Assembly (NCBI GenBank): GCA_003176075.1
Contig: PSRN01000302.1
Location: 1-20,844, forward strand
Direction: 5' to 3'
DNA length: 20,844 nucleotides
From: Bdellovibrio sp.
GTDB taxonomy: Bacteria > Bdellovibrionota > Bdellovibrionia > Bdellovibrionales > Bdellovibrionaceae
In this document: positions 7,263-13,767 of the stretch, one piece after another
Numbering within the stretch: position 1 is the first letter of the stretch
Layout: each line of letters begins with the position of its first letter
The notes under the pieces: model-generated
Told to the model about the DNA's origin: nothing
The model's input: only the letters and a program-made list of their open reading frames with translations
The model's database searches: none
Translations under genes and position numbers: made by a program

Positions 7263-8339
7263 TCAGAAAAGGGGAGACCCAAAGATAAGTTCCGCGATTT
7301 GCACGCCGTTGAGCGCGGCGCCCTTTCTGACATTGTCAGAAACAACCCAGAATAGCCACGTGAACGGATCCTCAACATCCCGGTGGATTCGGCCCACGAA
7401 AACCGGGTCCTCGCCGGCGGCCCTTCCTTGCAAAGGATAAATGGACTTTGCCGGATCGTCTTGAACCACTAGGCCAGGCGCGGCGGCCAGGGTTGCCACG
7501 ACCTCTTCCCGCGACACTTCCTTGTTCAAGGTCACCCAAACCGCCTCGGCATGGGAGGCCCGCACCGGAACCCGCACCGTCATGGCTGAAACACGCAAGC
7601 GCGGAGAACGAAGTATTTTCTTGCTCTCACGAATGACCTTGATCTCTTCACTGTAGTAGCCGCCCTCTTGCAGTGAACCAATTTGCGGAATGCAACTGCT
7701 CAAAATTGGATGGGGAAAAGCTTTGGCCTTGAGTGAATGCTGAGGGTTCGATTCCGACCGGCTCAAGGCGCCGGCGTAGGCGGCGATTTGCGAATCCAAC
7801 TCGTCCACACCGGCCTGGCCTGCGCCGCTGACCGATTGGTAGCTGGCCACTTTGACCGATTCAAGTCCCAGATTTTTCAGCAATGGATTGAGCGCCACGA
7901 CCAATTGAATCGTCGAGCAATTGGGGTTGGCGATGATGGTGGGGGTCTTTTGTCGCGAGAGGAGATCCCCGTTAACCTCCGGAACGATCAAGGGATAGCG
8001 GTCATCCATGCGGAAAGCCGCCGAGTTGTCGACCGCCCACGCTCCTGCTTGCGCGGCCTGGGGGGCCCATTCTTGACTGATGGGATCGCCGCTGGAAAAA
8101 AACACCAATTCGAGGCCGTTGAAGCAGCCTTTTGAAAGGGCGTGCACGGGATAGCTCTTGCCGCGAAAACTCATCGTCTTACCGACTGAATTTTCGCTGG
8201 CGAACAGCGCCAGATCAAAACCCGTGGCGTCTGCGGAGCTGACGCCCGTGGCGGCCGCGCCGCCCACGCTCCGTTGTTCCAGGATTTGCAGAAATGTTTG
8301 GCCCACCAAACCCGTGGCGCCGACGACTCCGATCTTCAT
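7263..8339 (-). CDS. asd: Aspartate-semialdehyde dehydrogenase
   Basis: Asd reduces aspartyl phosphate to aspartate semialdehyde with NADPH, the branch point to lysine/diaminopimelate, threonine and methionine, and so also supplies peptidoglycan. The 358-residue product begins with the nucleotide-binding motif GATGLVGQ. It has the active-site cysteine in ANPNCSTIQL (Cys141) and the later VRVPVRASHAEAVWV with His263. It is slightly longer than the common 335-345 residues because of an Ala/Gly/Thr-rich insert around residues 26-41. The ATG overlaps the pssA stop by four bases (ATGA), so the two are translationally coupled. No RNA structure that would suggest lysine control was seen. Confidence 0.96.
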   Translation of the reverse strand: MKIGVVGATGLVGQTFLQILEQRSVGGAAATGVSSADATGFDLALFASENSVGKTMSFRGKSYPVHALSKGCFNGLELVFFSSGDPISQEWAPQAAQAGAWAVDNSAAFRMDDRYPLIVPEVNGDLLSRQKTPTIIANPNCSTIQLVVALNPLLKNLGLESVKVASYQSVSGAGQAGVDELDSQIAAYAGALSRSESNPQHSLKAKAFPHPILSSCIPQIGSLQEGGYYSEEIKVIRESKKILRSPRLRVSAMTVRVPVRASHAEAVWVTLNKEVSREEVVATLAAAPGLVVQDDPAKSIYPLQGRAAGEDPVFVGRIHRDVEDPFTWLFWVVSDNVRKGAALNGVQIAELIFGSPLF

Positions 8340-9214
8340 TTTTTCTCCAGCGGGTGATCTTTTGGCTCTTCCTCTTGTTCTTGTTCTTCTTCTTGTTCGA
8401 CCAAGTCGGAGTCAAGGTCATTGTGTGGCGGCAAGTAAACATTCGATTTGATCCGCCGCTGACCCAGTCGCAAAAATCCAAATACCGCGCCAAGGGTGGC
8501 ATAGGTGATAAATAAAATGAATAGATTGACCTCCGGGCGGTAGGCCACGATGGCGATCAGAATAACACCGACCACAAGATACTCGAATGGGCGGCGTTGT
8601 TTGAGGTCCAAGTCCTTAAAGCTGCGGTAGCGAAAAGTCGAAACCATAACCACGGCGAGCAAAAAAGCCATGCCGAGAAGAAACGGGTTGCCGGGCGGAT
8701 CGATCGCCAAATCTTGAAAAGCTAGAACGGAACTGGCGACAATGCCAGCCGCCATGGGAATCGGCAGGCCTTGAAAGTAAGCTTTTTCAACCACGTGAGC
8801 TTGCACATTGAAGCGAGCCAATCGGAGAGCTCCGCAGGTGACATAAAAAAAACACGCCAGCCACCCCAGGCGCCCGAAAGGGTGAAGCGCCCACTGATAC
8901 AGGAGGACCGCCGGAGCCATGCCGAAACTGGTGAGGTCGCACAAAGAATCGTATTCGGCGCCGAATTTCGAAGTTGAGCGGGTGAGTCGCGCCAACCGGC
9001 CGTCCATCAGATCGAAAACCGCTGCGGCGACGATGGCGTAGGCGGCAGAAGTGAACTCCCCTTTGATGGATTGGACGAGAGCGAAGAAGCCAAAGAAAAT
9101 ATTCCCCGTCGTCATCAGGTTCGGCAGCAAATAAATGTGAATGGCGATCTTTTTCTTCGGCTCGGCCGACTCCGACAAATCTTCAATTCCGTCGGTCAAT
9201 TCCGTGGACTTCAT
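8336..9214 (-). CDS. pssA: CDP-diacylglycerol--serine O-phosphatidyltransferase
   Basis: PssA makes phosphatidylserine from CDP-diacylglycerol and serine in the inner membrane, the committed step to phosphatidylethanolamine. The 292-residue product has the CDP-alcohol phosphotransferase signature D-G-x2-A-R-x8-G-x3-D-x3-D complete (Asp71, Gly72, Ala75, Arg76, Gly85, Asp89, Asp93) plus Asp68. Several membrane helices follow. The YLLPNLMTTGN start and the LRLARFN motif are typical of the type II enzyme. The C-terminal tail is extremely acidic (VEQEEEQEQEEEP) and probably disordered. The frame is open upstream to 9289, but the ATG at 9214 shares one base with the upstream stop (TGATG) and fits the family. 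The downstream overlap with asd is four bases. Confidence 0.94.
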   Translation of the reverse strand: MKSTELTDGIEDLSESAEPKKKIAIHIYLLPNLMTTGNIFFGFFALVQSIKGEFTSAAYAIVAAAVFDLMDGRLARLTRSTSKFGAEYDSLCDLTSFGMAPAVLLYQWALHPFGRLGWLACFFYVTCGALRLARFNVQAHVVEKAYFQGLPIPMAAGIVASSVLAFQDLAIDPPGNPFLLGMAFLLAVVMVSTFRYRSFKDLDLKQRRPFEYLVVGVILIAIVAYRPEVNLFILFITYATLGAVFGFLRLGQRRIKSNVYLPPHNDLDSDLVEQEEEQEQEEEPKDHPLEKK

Positions 9215-9882
9215 CACAGGGCTCCCCCCCCACCTCCGCCGCCGGCGGATAAATTGGCGAACAACCCGAAGATGGAAAAGAGCGCCCACAGCGAGCCCGC
9301 GCTCACGACCGGCAAAGTGAAATTATCATCGATTCTTCCGATCGGTATCAGTTCAGCGAGACAGCCGATGAGTCCGCCGGAGAGGCTGACGACAAAGAGG
9401 TGATCGAGCAGCAAACCACGGGAGTAAAGGAAGAAGAAGGTGGCCAACGTGCACACCAAAAAGGCCGCGACGGAACCTTGAAGACTCTTGTTGCCAAGGA
9501 TTTTGTCTCTTCCCCACTTGATGCCGACAAAGCTCGCCAGGGGGTCAGCAAATGCCAGATAGAGAAGCGTGAGGATCGTCACTTCGCGGGGGCAAAGCAC
9601 CGCCACGAATCCCACCCCCGTCAGCAGGTAGCTTGTTCCGGCGAGGCGGTGAACCTCATGATCACGGATGATCGGCTTAAACCATTGCACGAGAAACTCG
9701 TTGAGCTGGGGATTTCTCTGGCGGGCCAGATCAATGGGGATGCAAATGGCCCATGCGCCGAGAATCGCCAGGATCGCCATCGGCGGAGGGGCCAGAACGT
9801 AGAGCAATAGTATCAGCGACACTCCACCCATGTGCCAAATCTTACGGGCCCAGTGCACGTCGGATCGCTTTTTATACTCCAA
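9214..9882 (-). CDS. SEC59/DGK1/VTE5-family membrane protein, likely CTP-dependent lipid kinase
   Basis: A 222-residue polytopic membrane protein with about six hydrophobic segments. It resembles the family of yeast diacylglycerol kinase Dgk1, dolichol kinase and phytol kinase: RKIWHMGGV near the N-terminus, HRLAGTSYLLTG, then FADPLASFVGIKWGR and GNKSLQGSVAAF, matching the family's GD-A-A-x-IG-R-x-G and K-S-x-x-GS blocks. By family knowledge such enzymes phosphorylate a lipid alcohol using CTP. Next to pssA, diacylglycerol or an isoprenoid alcohol is a reasonable but unproven substrate. The start is TTG, nine bases after GGGAGG. The C-terminus ends in a run of eight Gly, and the stop is fused to the pssA start. 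Automatic pipelines may call it phosphatidate cytidylyltransferase. Confidence 0.78.
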   Translation of the reverse strand: MEYKKRSDVHWARKIWHMGGVSLILLLYVLAPPPMAILAILGAWAICIPIDLARQRNPQLNEFLVQWFKPIIRDHEVHRLAGTSYLLTGVGFVAVLCPREVTILTLLYLAFADPLASFVGIKWGRDKILGNKSLQGSVAAFLVCTLATFFFLYSRGLLLDHLFVVSLSGGLIGCLAELIPIGRIDDNFTLPVVSAGSLWALFSIFGLFANLSAGGGGGGGAL

Positions 9883-10072
9883 TTTACAGTTCCTCCCAAA
9901 ACGATCATCTCTTTTTCATATTCTAATGGTCATCGAGTCCGGAAGATTGTCAAAATCATTTACACTCCCGCTACCCCATACACCCAGTCCCAATTCAACT
10001 CGACCTCAGCCTGGACATTTCGCGCACTTATCACTCGAGGTATCGGCCAAGAATTTGCATTACCTTAGTGAT
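9883..10072. other. Divergent intergenic region
   Basis: These 190 bases separate two divergent genes and must hold promoters for both. On the minus strand GGGAGG, nine bases before the TTG, is a clear SD. TAGAAT (9925-9920) and TTGACA (9953-9948) occur on the minus strand, but 22 bases apart, so I do not call a promoter. No convincing + strand promoter was found. Confidence 0.4.
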
Positions 10073-10903
10073 ATGGGCACTGATTTGCAACTTGGCAATT
10101 GGAGACGAAAGACAGCCGGTCTTTTGTTTATGGCCGCGCCATTTTGTGGTTCTTTGCAGGCCATTGCTCAAACGTCCAATACCCCGTCCAATCTTCCATT
10201 TGGTTATATTTCCGACATTGAGTCGGAGCGGGAAGATCAATACTCCGATGTTTTGTTGTCGCCACCTGAAGTGAAGATGAATCTCGATTTGCGCTCGCGC
10301 ATTTTCACGGGCCAACTGATCAAGGAATTTCGCACTCGTTACCAGGAGAAATTTGGCTATGTCGACACCGATGGAATGGCTTTTGCCGCCGACCGATTGA
10401 CGGGCGGGGCGGAAGGCGGCGGGGCCATGCAAGACATGCAGGCCCAAAATGAAGAGCGCCGCAAGTACGCCGAGTACGTGGTCAAGCGTCTCGGGGAATG
10501 GCATTTCGATCAATACATGAAGTCTGACCCCTCAATGCGTCCTGTTTATGAAGCCAAGGAAAAACTCAGTCATGTGCAATTGGAAGTCGCGCAAGAAACC
10601 AAGGTCCAGGCGAAGTATTCCATTTCCGATAACTCCGTCGAGGTGGAAGTCGCCAATCCCAACACCAGCGCCAAAGTGCGTAGCGATTCGGAAGACCGTT
10701 GGCTGATGATAGGGCGGAAGCTGGGCCAAACATTGAATCTCCTCACGTCTTACGCCATTTCGGACGGATTGGCGGCGGTTGAACTCCGGCGCCAGCATTC
10801 CGCCGCGTTGTCCAGCAGTTTGAAAACGACAACCACATTGACTCCGGGCGGGAGATCGCCACGCCAGTCTTTCTTCGGATACGCTTTTTATTATTTGTTC
10901 TAG
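10073..10903 (+). CDS. Exported protein of unknown function
   Basis: A 276-residue secreted protein of no recognised family. From the chosen ATG there is a classical signal peptide: basic NWRRK, hydrophobic AGLLFMAAPFCG, and likely cleavage after AIAQ at about residue 33. The mature part is mostly charged and probably helical, with a Gly-rich patch (GGAEGGG), a stretch resembling an amphipathic helix (MQAQNEERRKYAEYVVKRL) and a beta-like segment (KYSISDNSVEVEVANPN). It ends GYAFYYLF with a terminal aromatic. The frame is open back to 9830, but the extra 81 residues are low-complexity Pro/Ser/Thr sequence and would overlap the divergent gene. No good SD lies before the ATG. It may stand alone. 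Confidence 0.75.
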   Translation: MGTDLQLGNWRRKTAGLLFMAAPFCGSLQAIAQTSNTPSNLPFGYISDIESEREDQYSDVLLSPPEVKMNLDLRSRIFTGQLIKEFRTRYQEKFGYVDTDGMAFAADRLTGGAEGGGAMQDMQAQNEERRKYAEYVVKRLGEWHFDQYMKSDPSMRPVYEAKEKLSHVQLEVAQETKVQAKYSISDNSVEVEVANPNTSAKVRSDSEDRWLMIGRKLGQTLNLLTSYAISDGLAAVELRRQHSAALSSSLKTTTTLTPGGRSPRQSFFGYAFYYLF

Positions 10904-11059
10904 TGTCCATCCTGGGCTGTATCTCTTTTCTGTCACGAAAGAACCAGTTTTAGCCCGTTAATCACCAATGGAATCCAAATAAATCCCCAATTTGCATTCT
11001 CAACCGACAAAAGCCATGCTCTCAATCGCCCAGAGAGTGCAGTCTCCAAAGGGGGGGCC
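10904..11059. other. Intergenic gap
   Basis: 156 bases between two + strand genes. The only notable element is a run of seven G at 11051-11057 that serves as the SD of the thioesterase gene. No terminator hairpin with a T-run was seen. Confidence 0.4.
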
Positions 11060-11692
11060 ATGAAAAAGACAAGAATCAGCAGCGTCGTTGCCACGAGAAA
11101 GATCGTTTCTGGAGAACACCTGAATCCCAATGGAACTCTCTTTGGAGGTTACTTAATGTCCTGGATGGACGAAGTCGCCTTCATGTGTGCCAGGCGTTAC
11201 ACGGGAAGGCCCACATGTGTGACTGTGAATATTGATAACATCACTTTTCGAACGCCTGTTTGTTTGGGCGAGCATCTCGTTCTGACGGCCACCATGAATC
11301 ACGTGGGGCGCACCTCGATGGAAATTGAAGTCAGTGTCAATCGAGAGGATCCCGTAACGCAAGAGTTGACTCATACGAACAGCGCCCACCTGACTTTTGT
11401 AAACGTCGATAAGAATATGAAACCCGTTGCAGTACCAGAACTGATCTTGGAAACGGAGGAGGATGAACTGAAAAATCGCGAATCTGTTCTTCGCATGAGA
11501 ATTCGACGCCGACTGATCCATTTTCTCGCGAAAAGGAAGCTTGGGGAGGCCACTCGACCCATCACGGGGGACTTGAAGTGGGTCAAAGGCAAACTAGCGA
11601 ACGCGCTGAACCGCCTGGTCTCGCCAGTCGGGCTCCATGTCAGCTTTGGTTCTGGGGGATTCTTGCAGCGAAGACCAGCTTGGCCGAATTGA
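11060..11692 (+). CDS. Acyl-CoA thioesterase, hotdog fold (YciA/ACOT-like)
   Basis: Hydrolyses acyl-CoA to free acid and CoA, by family knowledge; the actual chain length is unknown. The N-terminal 130 residues match the hotdog thioesterase pattern: HLNPNGTLFGGYLMSWMDE, with Asn24, the Gly29-Gly30 turn and Asp37 where the family has its conserved residues. VNIDNITFRTPVCLGEHL and a C-terminal strand AHLTFVNVD follow. The product is 210 residues, longer than the usual 130-160. The extra 70 or so residues are basic (MRIRRRLIHFLAKRKLG) with a Gly/Phe-rich end and match nothing I know. They may aid membrane or nucleic-acid contact, or come from readthrough into former intergenic DNA. The start is certain, with a G-rich SD just upstream. 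Confidence 0.88.
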   Translation: MKKTRISSVVATRKIVSGEHLNPNGTLFGGYLMSWMDEVAFMCARRYTGRPTCVTVNIDNITFRTPVCLGEHLVLTATMNHVGRTSMEIEVSVNREDPVTQELTHTNSAHLTFVNVDKNMKPVAVPELILETEEDELKNRESVLRMRIRRRLIHFLAKRKLGEATRPITGDLKWVKGKLANALNRLVSPVGLHVSFGSGGFLQRRPAWPN

Positions 11693-11860
11693 CCCAAGAG
11701 TATATTTCTGAAAGCGAATTTCCATTTCCGAGAGCGCATCTAAGACGAGGGATTAACGCAAGATATCACCGTGCTTCGCGGATCAAGAATAGCTTTGAGA
11801 TTCTTGTGCTGATTTGCCATCCTAGTTCTAGAATTCATACTCCATGGAGGGTCGCTCAAC
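11693..11860. other. Intergenic gap with small hairpin
   Basis: 168 bases between the thioesterase and DoxX genes. CAAGAAT (11784-11790) and ATTCTTG (11800-11806) can form a 7-bp stem around a 9-base loop, but no T-run follows, so it is not called a terminator. GGAGGG lies nine bases before the DoxX ATG and is a good SD. Confidence 0.4.
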
Positions 11861-12283
11861 ATGAGCAAAGTCACATTGATCGCACGTTTGTTGTTGGGTT
11901 TTATCTTTTTAGGTGCCGGTATATCTTTCTTTTTCACGACCCCGCCTCCTCTTGAGGGCGCCATGGGCGACTTCTTCAAGGGAATGATGGCCACGCAATA
12001 TTTCTTTTATCTCTTGAAGGGGACAGAGATTACTTGTGGTCTCTTACTCCTCAGTGGAATGTTTGTACCACTCGCATTAGTCGTCCTGGCTCCGATCATC
12101 TTAAACATTTTTTTGGTTCACTCATTCTTGGCCGTTGAGGGATTACCTCTCGCGCTGGTCATTGGAGTTCTCGAAATCTATCTGGCGATCATTTCAAAGG
12201 AATATAGTCCGGTCATAAAGTTACTGTTCCGGCCCAAAGTCGAACACTTGCCTCCCTCGAATAAGTGGCCTAAGTCCGCGTAA
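11861..12283 (+). CDS. DoxX-family membrane protein
   Basis: A 140-residue integral membrane protein with about four helices. The first begins RLLLGFIFLGAGISFFF and leads into the short soluble turn usual in DoxX proteins. Then come GDFFKGMMATQYFFYLLKGTE, with GTEITCGLLLL in the second helix, and VLAPIILNIFLVHSFL in the third, all close to the family pattern. The biochemical role of DoxX proteins is generally unclear; some are linked to quinone or thiol redox chemistry. The ATG has GGAGGG nine bases upstream. A 7-bp hairpin lies about 45 bases after the stop. It is not obviously in an operon with the thioesterase gene, which is 168 bases away. Confidence 0.85.
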   Translation: MSKVTLIARLLLGFIFLGAGISFFFTTPPPLEGAMGDFFKGMMATQYFFYLLKGTEITCGLLLLSGMFVPLALVVLAPIILNIFLVHSFLAVEGLPLALVIGVLEIYLAIISKEYSPVIKLLFRPKVEHLPPSNKWPKSA

Positions 12284-12328
12284 AATTTCTCGAAGAGTCT
12301 CGTGGGTGGATCCGTCGGTAGCTACCTG

Positions 12329-12349
12329 AATGGACTTGTCAGGTCCATT
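12329..12349 (+). terminator. Hairpin after the DoxX gene, possible terminator
   Basis: AATGGAC (12329-12335) and GTCCATT (12343-12349) form a 7-bp stem with a 7-base loop, followed by TTTCAATCTTG, a broken T-run. A competing pairing, CCTGA with TCAGG (12325-12329 and 12339-12343), uses the same bases, so two exclusive folds are possible. Its position fits termination of the DoxX transcript, but the T-run is weak. Confidence 0.4.
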
Positions 12350-12498
12350 TTCAATCTTGCTGGAATCAACAAAACACGTGTCATTAGCGGCTGAGTTTGA
12401 TGAAATCAAGGCTAAAGGGCAAAGAAGCCTAAATTGCTGATCTCGACAAGAATGATTGGGAGGCAGACTGAATGAGTGACCTCGGACTATCGCTCGCC

Positions 12499-13002
12499 CT
12501 ATTTGGCCAACTTCTCCTCGGCGCGAAGAATAGATAGTTCAGATGTTTGAACTCTTCCTCTGGCATCTATCCAGTCCATGCTGATGCGGTTGGGGCCTGG
12601 CTGCAGATCAATCAGGTCGGTGGTGAAATTCTTGTCGCTCCAGAACACGGAAGCCGTGAAGCCATTGGAGGAATTCACGACATGAAAGTTGCGCATGGCG
12701 CCGCCCCGGCAAGAGGCTCCCTTAATTCGAATATAAGCGGCGCCGACCGGAGAATCGACGGTGGATTTACGGCAGTCCCAATGAACAAAACCCACATTGG
12801 GATCAAAATTGGGGACCCCTTTGGATGGGGCGGAAAAATCAGAATCAGTTTTCACGCTTGTCGGGTTGCGCGTCGTGGCCGGTCCGCTCTTCTGAGCAGG
12901 AACACGCATCAAATTGATAAATGCAGCCGCAGCCAGTCCCAAAACAAGAAGAAGTGTGACCAGCAAAAATTTGACTTCATGTCGCCGCTCAGCTGCCTGC
13001 AT
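12499..13002 (-). CDS. Membrane-anchored protein of unknown function
   Basis: A 167-residue protein with one N-terminal membrane helix (VKFLLVTLLLVLGLAAAAFINLM, about residues 10-32) after a short charged start. It is therefore anchored in the inner membrane with its body in the periplasm. A Ser/Thr/Pro/Lys-rich linker leads to a compact domain from about residue 65. That domain has two Cys (HWDCRKS and GASCRGG) and alternating strands ending in PGPNRISMDWIDARG, and resembles an Ig-like or other beta-sandwich fold. No family was recognised. The ATG lacks a clear SD. It lies downstream of the exbB-exbD-like pair on the same strand, but 348 bases away with structured DNA between, so cotranscription is doubtful. 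Confidence 0.7.
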   Translation of the reverse strand: MQAAERRHEVKFLLVTLLLVLGLAAAAFINLMRVPAQKSGPATTRNPTSVKTDSDFSAPSKGVPNFDPNVGFVHWDCRKSTVDSPVGAAYIRIKGASCRGGAMRNFHVVNSSNGFTASVFWSDKNFTTDLIDLQPGPNRISMDWIDARGRVQTSELSILRAEEKLAK

Positions 13003-13054
13003 CGATTAGCGAATCGGCAATTTTTTGACGGGACTAAAGACGGCTCAAAATGAT

Positions 13055-13122
13055 ACCACGTCGGTGCCTCCGGCTGGACCAAGTCGGTGCCTTGGGCAGA
13101 CCAAGTCGGTGCCTTCGGCACC
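13055..13122. repeat. Three copies of a 22-23-bp repeat with internal mini-hairpins
   Basis: Units at 13055-13077, 13078-13099 and 13100-13122 share ACCAAGTCGGTGCCT (ACCACG in the first). Each ends in a short GCC/GGC inverted repeat around three bases. The last forms a perfect 6-bp stem, GGTGCC-TTC-GGCACC, at 13108-13122. The variable bases lie around the loop, which keeps the mini-stems partly intact in all three. Confidence 0.85.
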
Positions 13123-13191
13123 TTCGCAGAGCGTTTCAATCAGCATCAACTTCATGAATGGGTCAATTTTCGCTCAAGACTTATTCAAATT

Positions 13192-13216
13192 CTCCGACAA
13201 GCCCTTTGTCGGGAGG
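13192..13216 (+). promoter_or_regulatory. Hairpin covering the SD of a small ORF
   Basis: CCGACAA (13194-13200) pairs with TTGTCGG (13206-13212) around the loop GCCCT. Extra TC/AG pairing past one bulged G covers the rest of GGGAGG at 13211-13216. That GGGAGG is the only SD for the GTG at 13221, so the fold would block translation of the small ORF. The pairing is seen in the sequence; the regulation is inferred. Confidence 0.45.
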
Positions 13217-13220
13217 AAAG

Positions 13221-13307
13221 GTGAATATCATAAAGGAACTGGCCTTACATATTGTCACTGTTTCAATCATAGTTCTCACGATCGCACACTTTCTCGTGAT
13301 GACTTAG
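13221..13307 (+). CDS. Possible small membrane peptide (28 aa)
   Basis: A GTG start four bases after GGGAGG opens a 28-codon frame ending in TAG. The product starts with a short polar part containing Lys and Glu, followed by about 20 hydrophobic residues (LHIVTVSIIVLTIAHFLVM), which would make one membrane helix. The frame also extends back to an ATG at 13158 (49 codons) with no SD. Composition is AT-rich, unlike the neighbours. Size, hydrophobicity and the hairpin over its SD resemble type I toxin peptides or small regulatory membrane proteins, but no family is recognised. A chance frame in AT-rich DNA remains possible. Confidence 0.35.
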   Translation: MNIIKELALHIVTVSIIVLTIAHFLVMT

Positions 13308-13350
13308 TCTTAGAACTCATTTCAAATCTTCAACTGATTTGCTCCAAGGG

Positions 13351-13767
13351 TCACTGACCTGCCTGCTTTTCGATTGAAATGGCGAATTTCTTGACTCCCA
13401 CTTTCTTCACCAAATCGATGATCGCGACAACTTGGCCATGGGCTACGGATTTATCGGCTGAAATGACCGCCTGAACCTCCGGGTTGGCAGCCAGCTCGCT
13501 CACTGCCTTTTGACGAATCTTTTCCAGGTCCGAGGGTTCGTTATTGAGGGACATTCGCCCATCCGCGGAAAGCGAAATCTGCAGTCCGCCAGGTTTCGTC
13601 GGGTCTCCCGTCGAGGTTTTCGGCAGAGCCACATTGATGGACGGCTTCATGATCATCGGTGCGGTCACCATAAAAATAATCAGAACCACGAGAATAATGT
13701 CGACCAAAGGAACCACGTTGATGTCGGAAATTGACTCGCCGTCGTCGGTGAAAGACTTCGTGCCCAT
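13351..13767 (-). CDS. ExbD/TolR-family biopolymer transport protein
   Basis: The accessory subunit of a proton-driven motor in the inner membrane, which couples ion flow through an ExbB/TolQ ring to work in the periplasm. The 138-residue protein has a short cytoplasmic N-terminus, then SDINVVPLVDIILVVLIIFM, one membrane helix with the essential proton-carrying Asp23. A periplasmic domain follows (from about residue 45, with SLSADGRMSLNNEP and VVAIIDLVKKVGVKKFAISIE). The length is typical. The ATG directly follows the stop of the ExbB-like gene with no bases between, so the two are coupled. I cannot tell from sequence whether it serves TonB, the Tol-Pal system or a gliding-type motor; no TonB, TolA or Pal gene is in view, so no symbol is given. 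Confidence 0.93.
   Translation of the reverse strand: MGTKSFTDDGESISDINVVPLVDIILVVLIIFMVTAPMIMKPSINVALPKTSTGDPTKPGGLQISLSADGRMSLNNEPSDLEKIRQKAVSELAANPEVQAVISADKSVAHGQVVAIIDLVKKVGVKKFAISIEKQAGQ

Larger units (their letters stand above)
13003..13350. other. 348-base gap with repeats and hairpins
   Basis: No standard-size gene occupies this stretch. Near the left end are three copies of a 22-23-bp GTCGGTGCC-containing repeat (13055-13122). The right half is AT-rich and contains a hairpin (13192-13216) directly followed by a possible 28-codon + strand ORF for a membrane peptide (13221-13307). All three are listed separately. No T-run terminator for the ExbD gene was found. Confidence 0.6.

Noticed and set aside
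9920..9953. TTGACA and TAGAAT on the minus strand before the lipid kinase gene
   Set aside because: The spacer is 22 bases, outside the sigma70 range.
10933..11130. 65-residue hydrophobic minus-strand ORF
   Set aside because: It overlaps the thioesterase start antisense, uses a TTG start without an SD, and its hydrophobicity is expected opposite Lys/Arg-rich codons.
11784..11806. CAAGAAT/ATTCTTG hairpin as a thioesterase terminator
   Set aside because: No T-run follows and it is about 90 bases past the stop; kept only as a note in the gap entry.
13055..13122. Minus-strand GGCACCGACTTGG resembles the 3' hairpin of a Cas9 tracrRNA
   Set aside because: The match is short, the pairing of the tracrRNA hairpin is not kept, and no CRISPR array or cas gene is in view.
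12909..13139. 76-residue minus-strand ORF across the threefold repeat
   Set aside because: It overlaps the start of the 167-residue gene in another frame, and its sequence is only the repeat translated.
13194..13212. CCGACAA/TTGTCGG hairpin as a terminator of the exbBD-like operon
   Set aside because: It lies about 140 bases past the stop with no T-run on the minus strand; control of the small ORF fits better.
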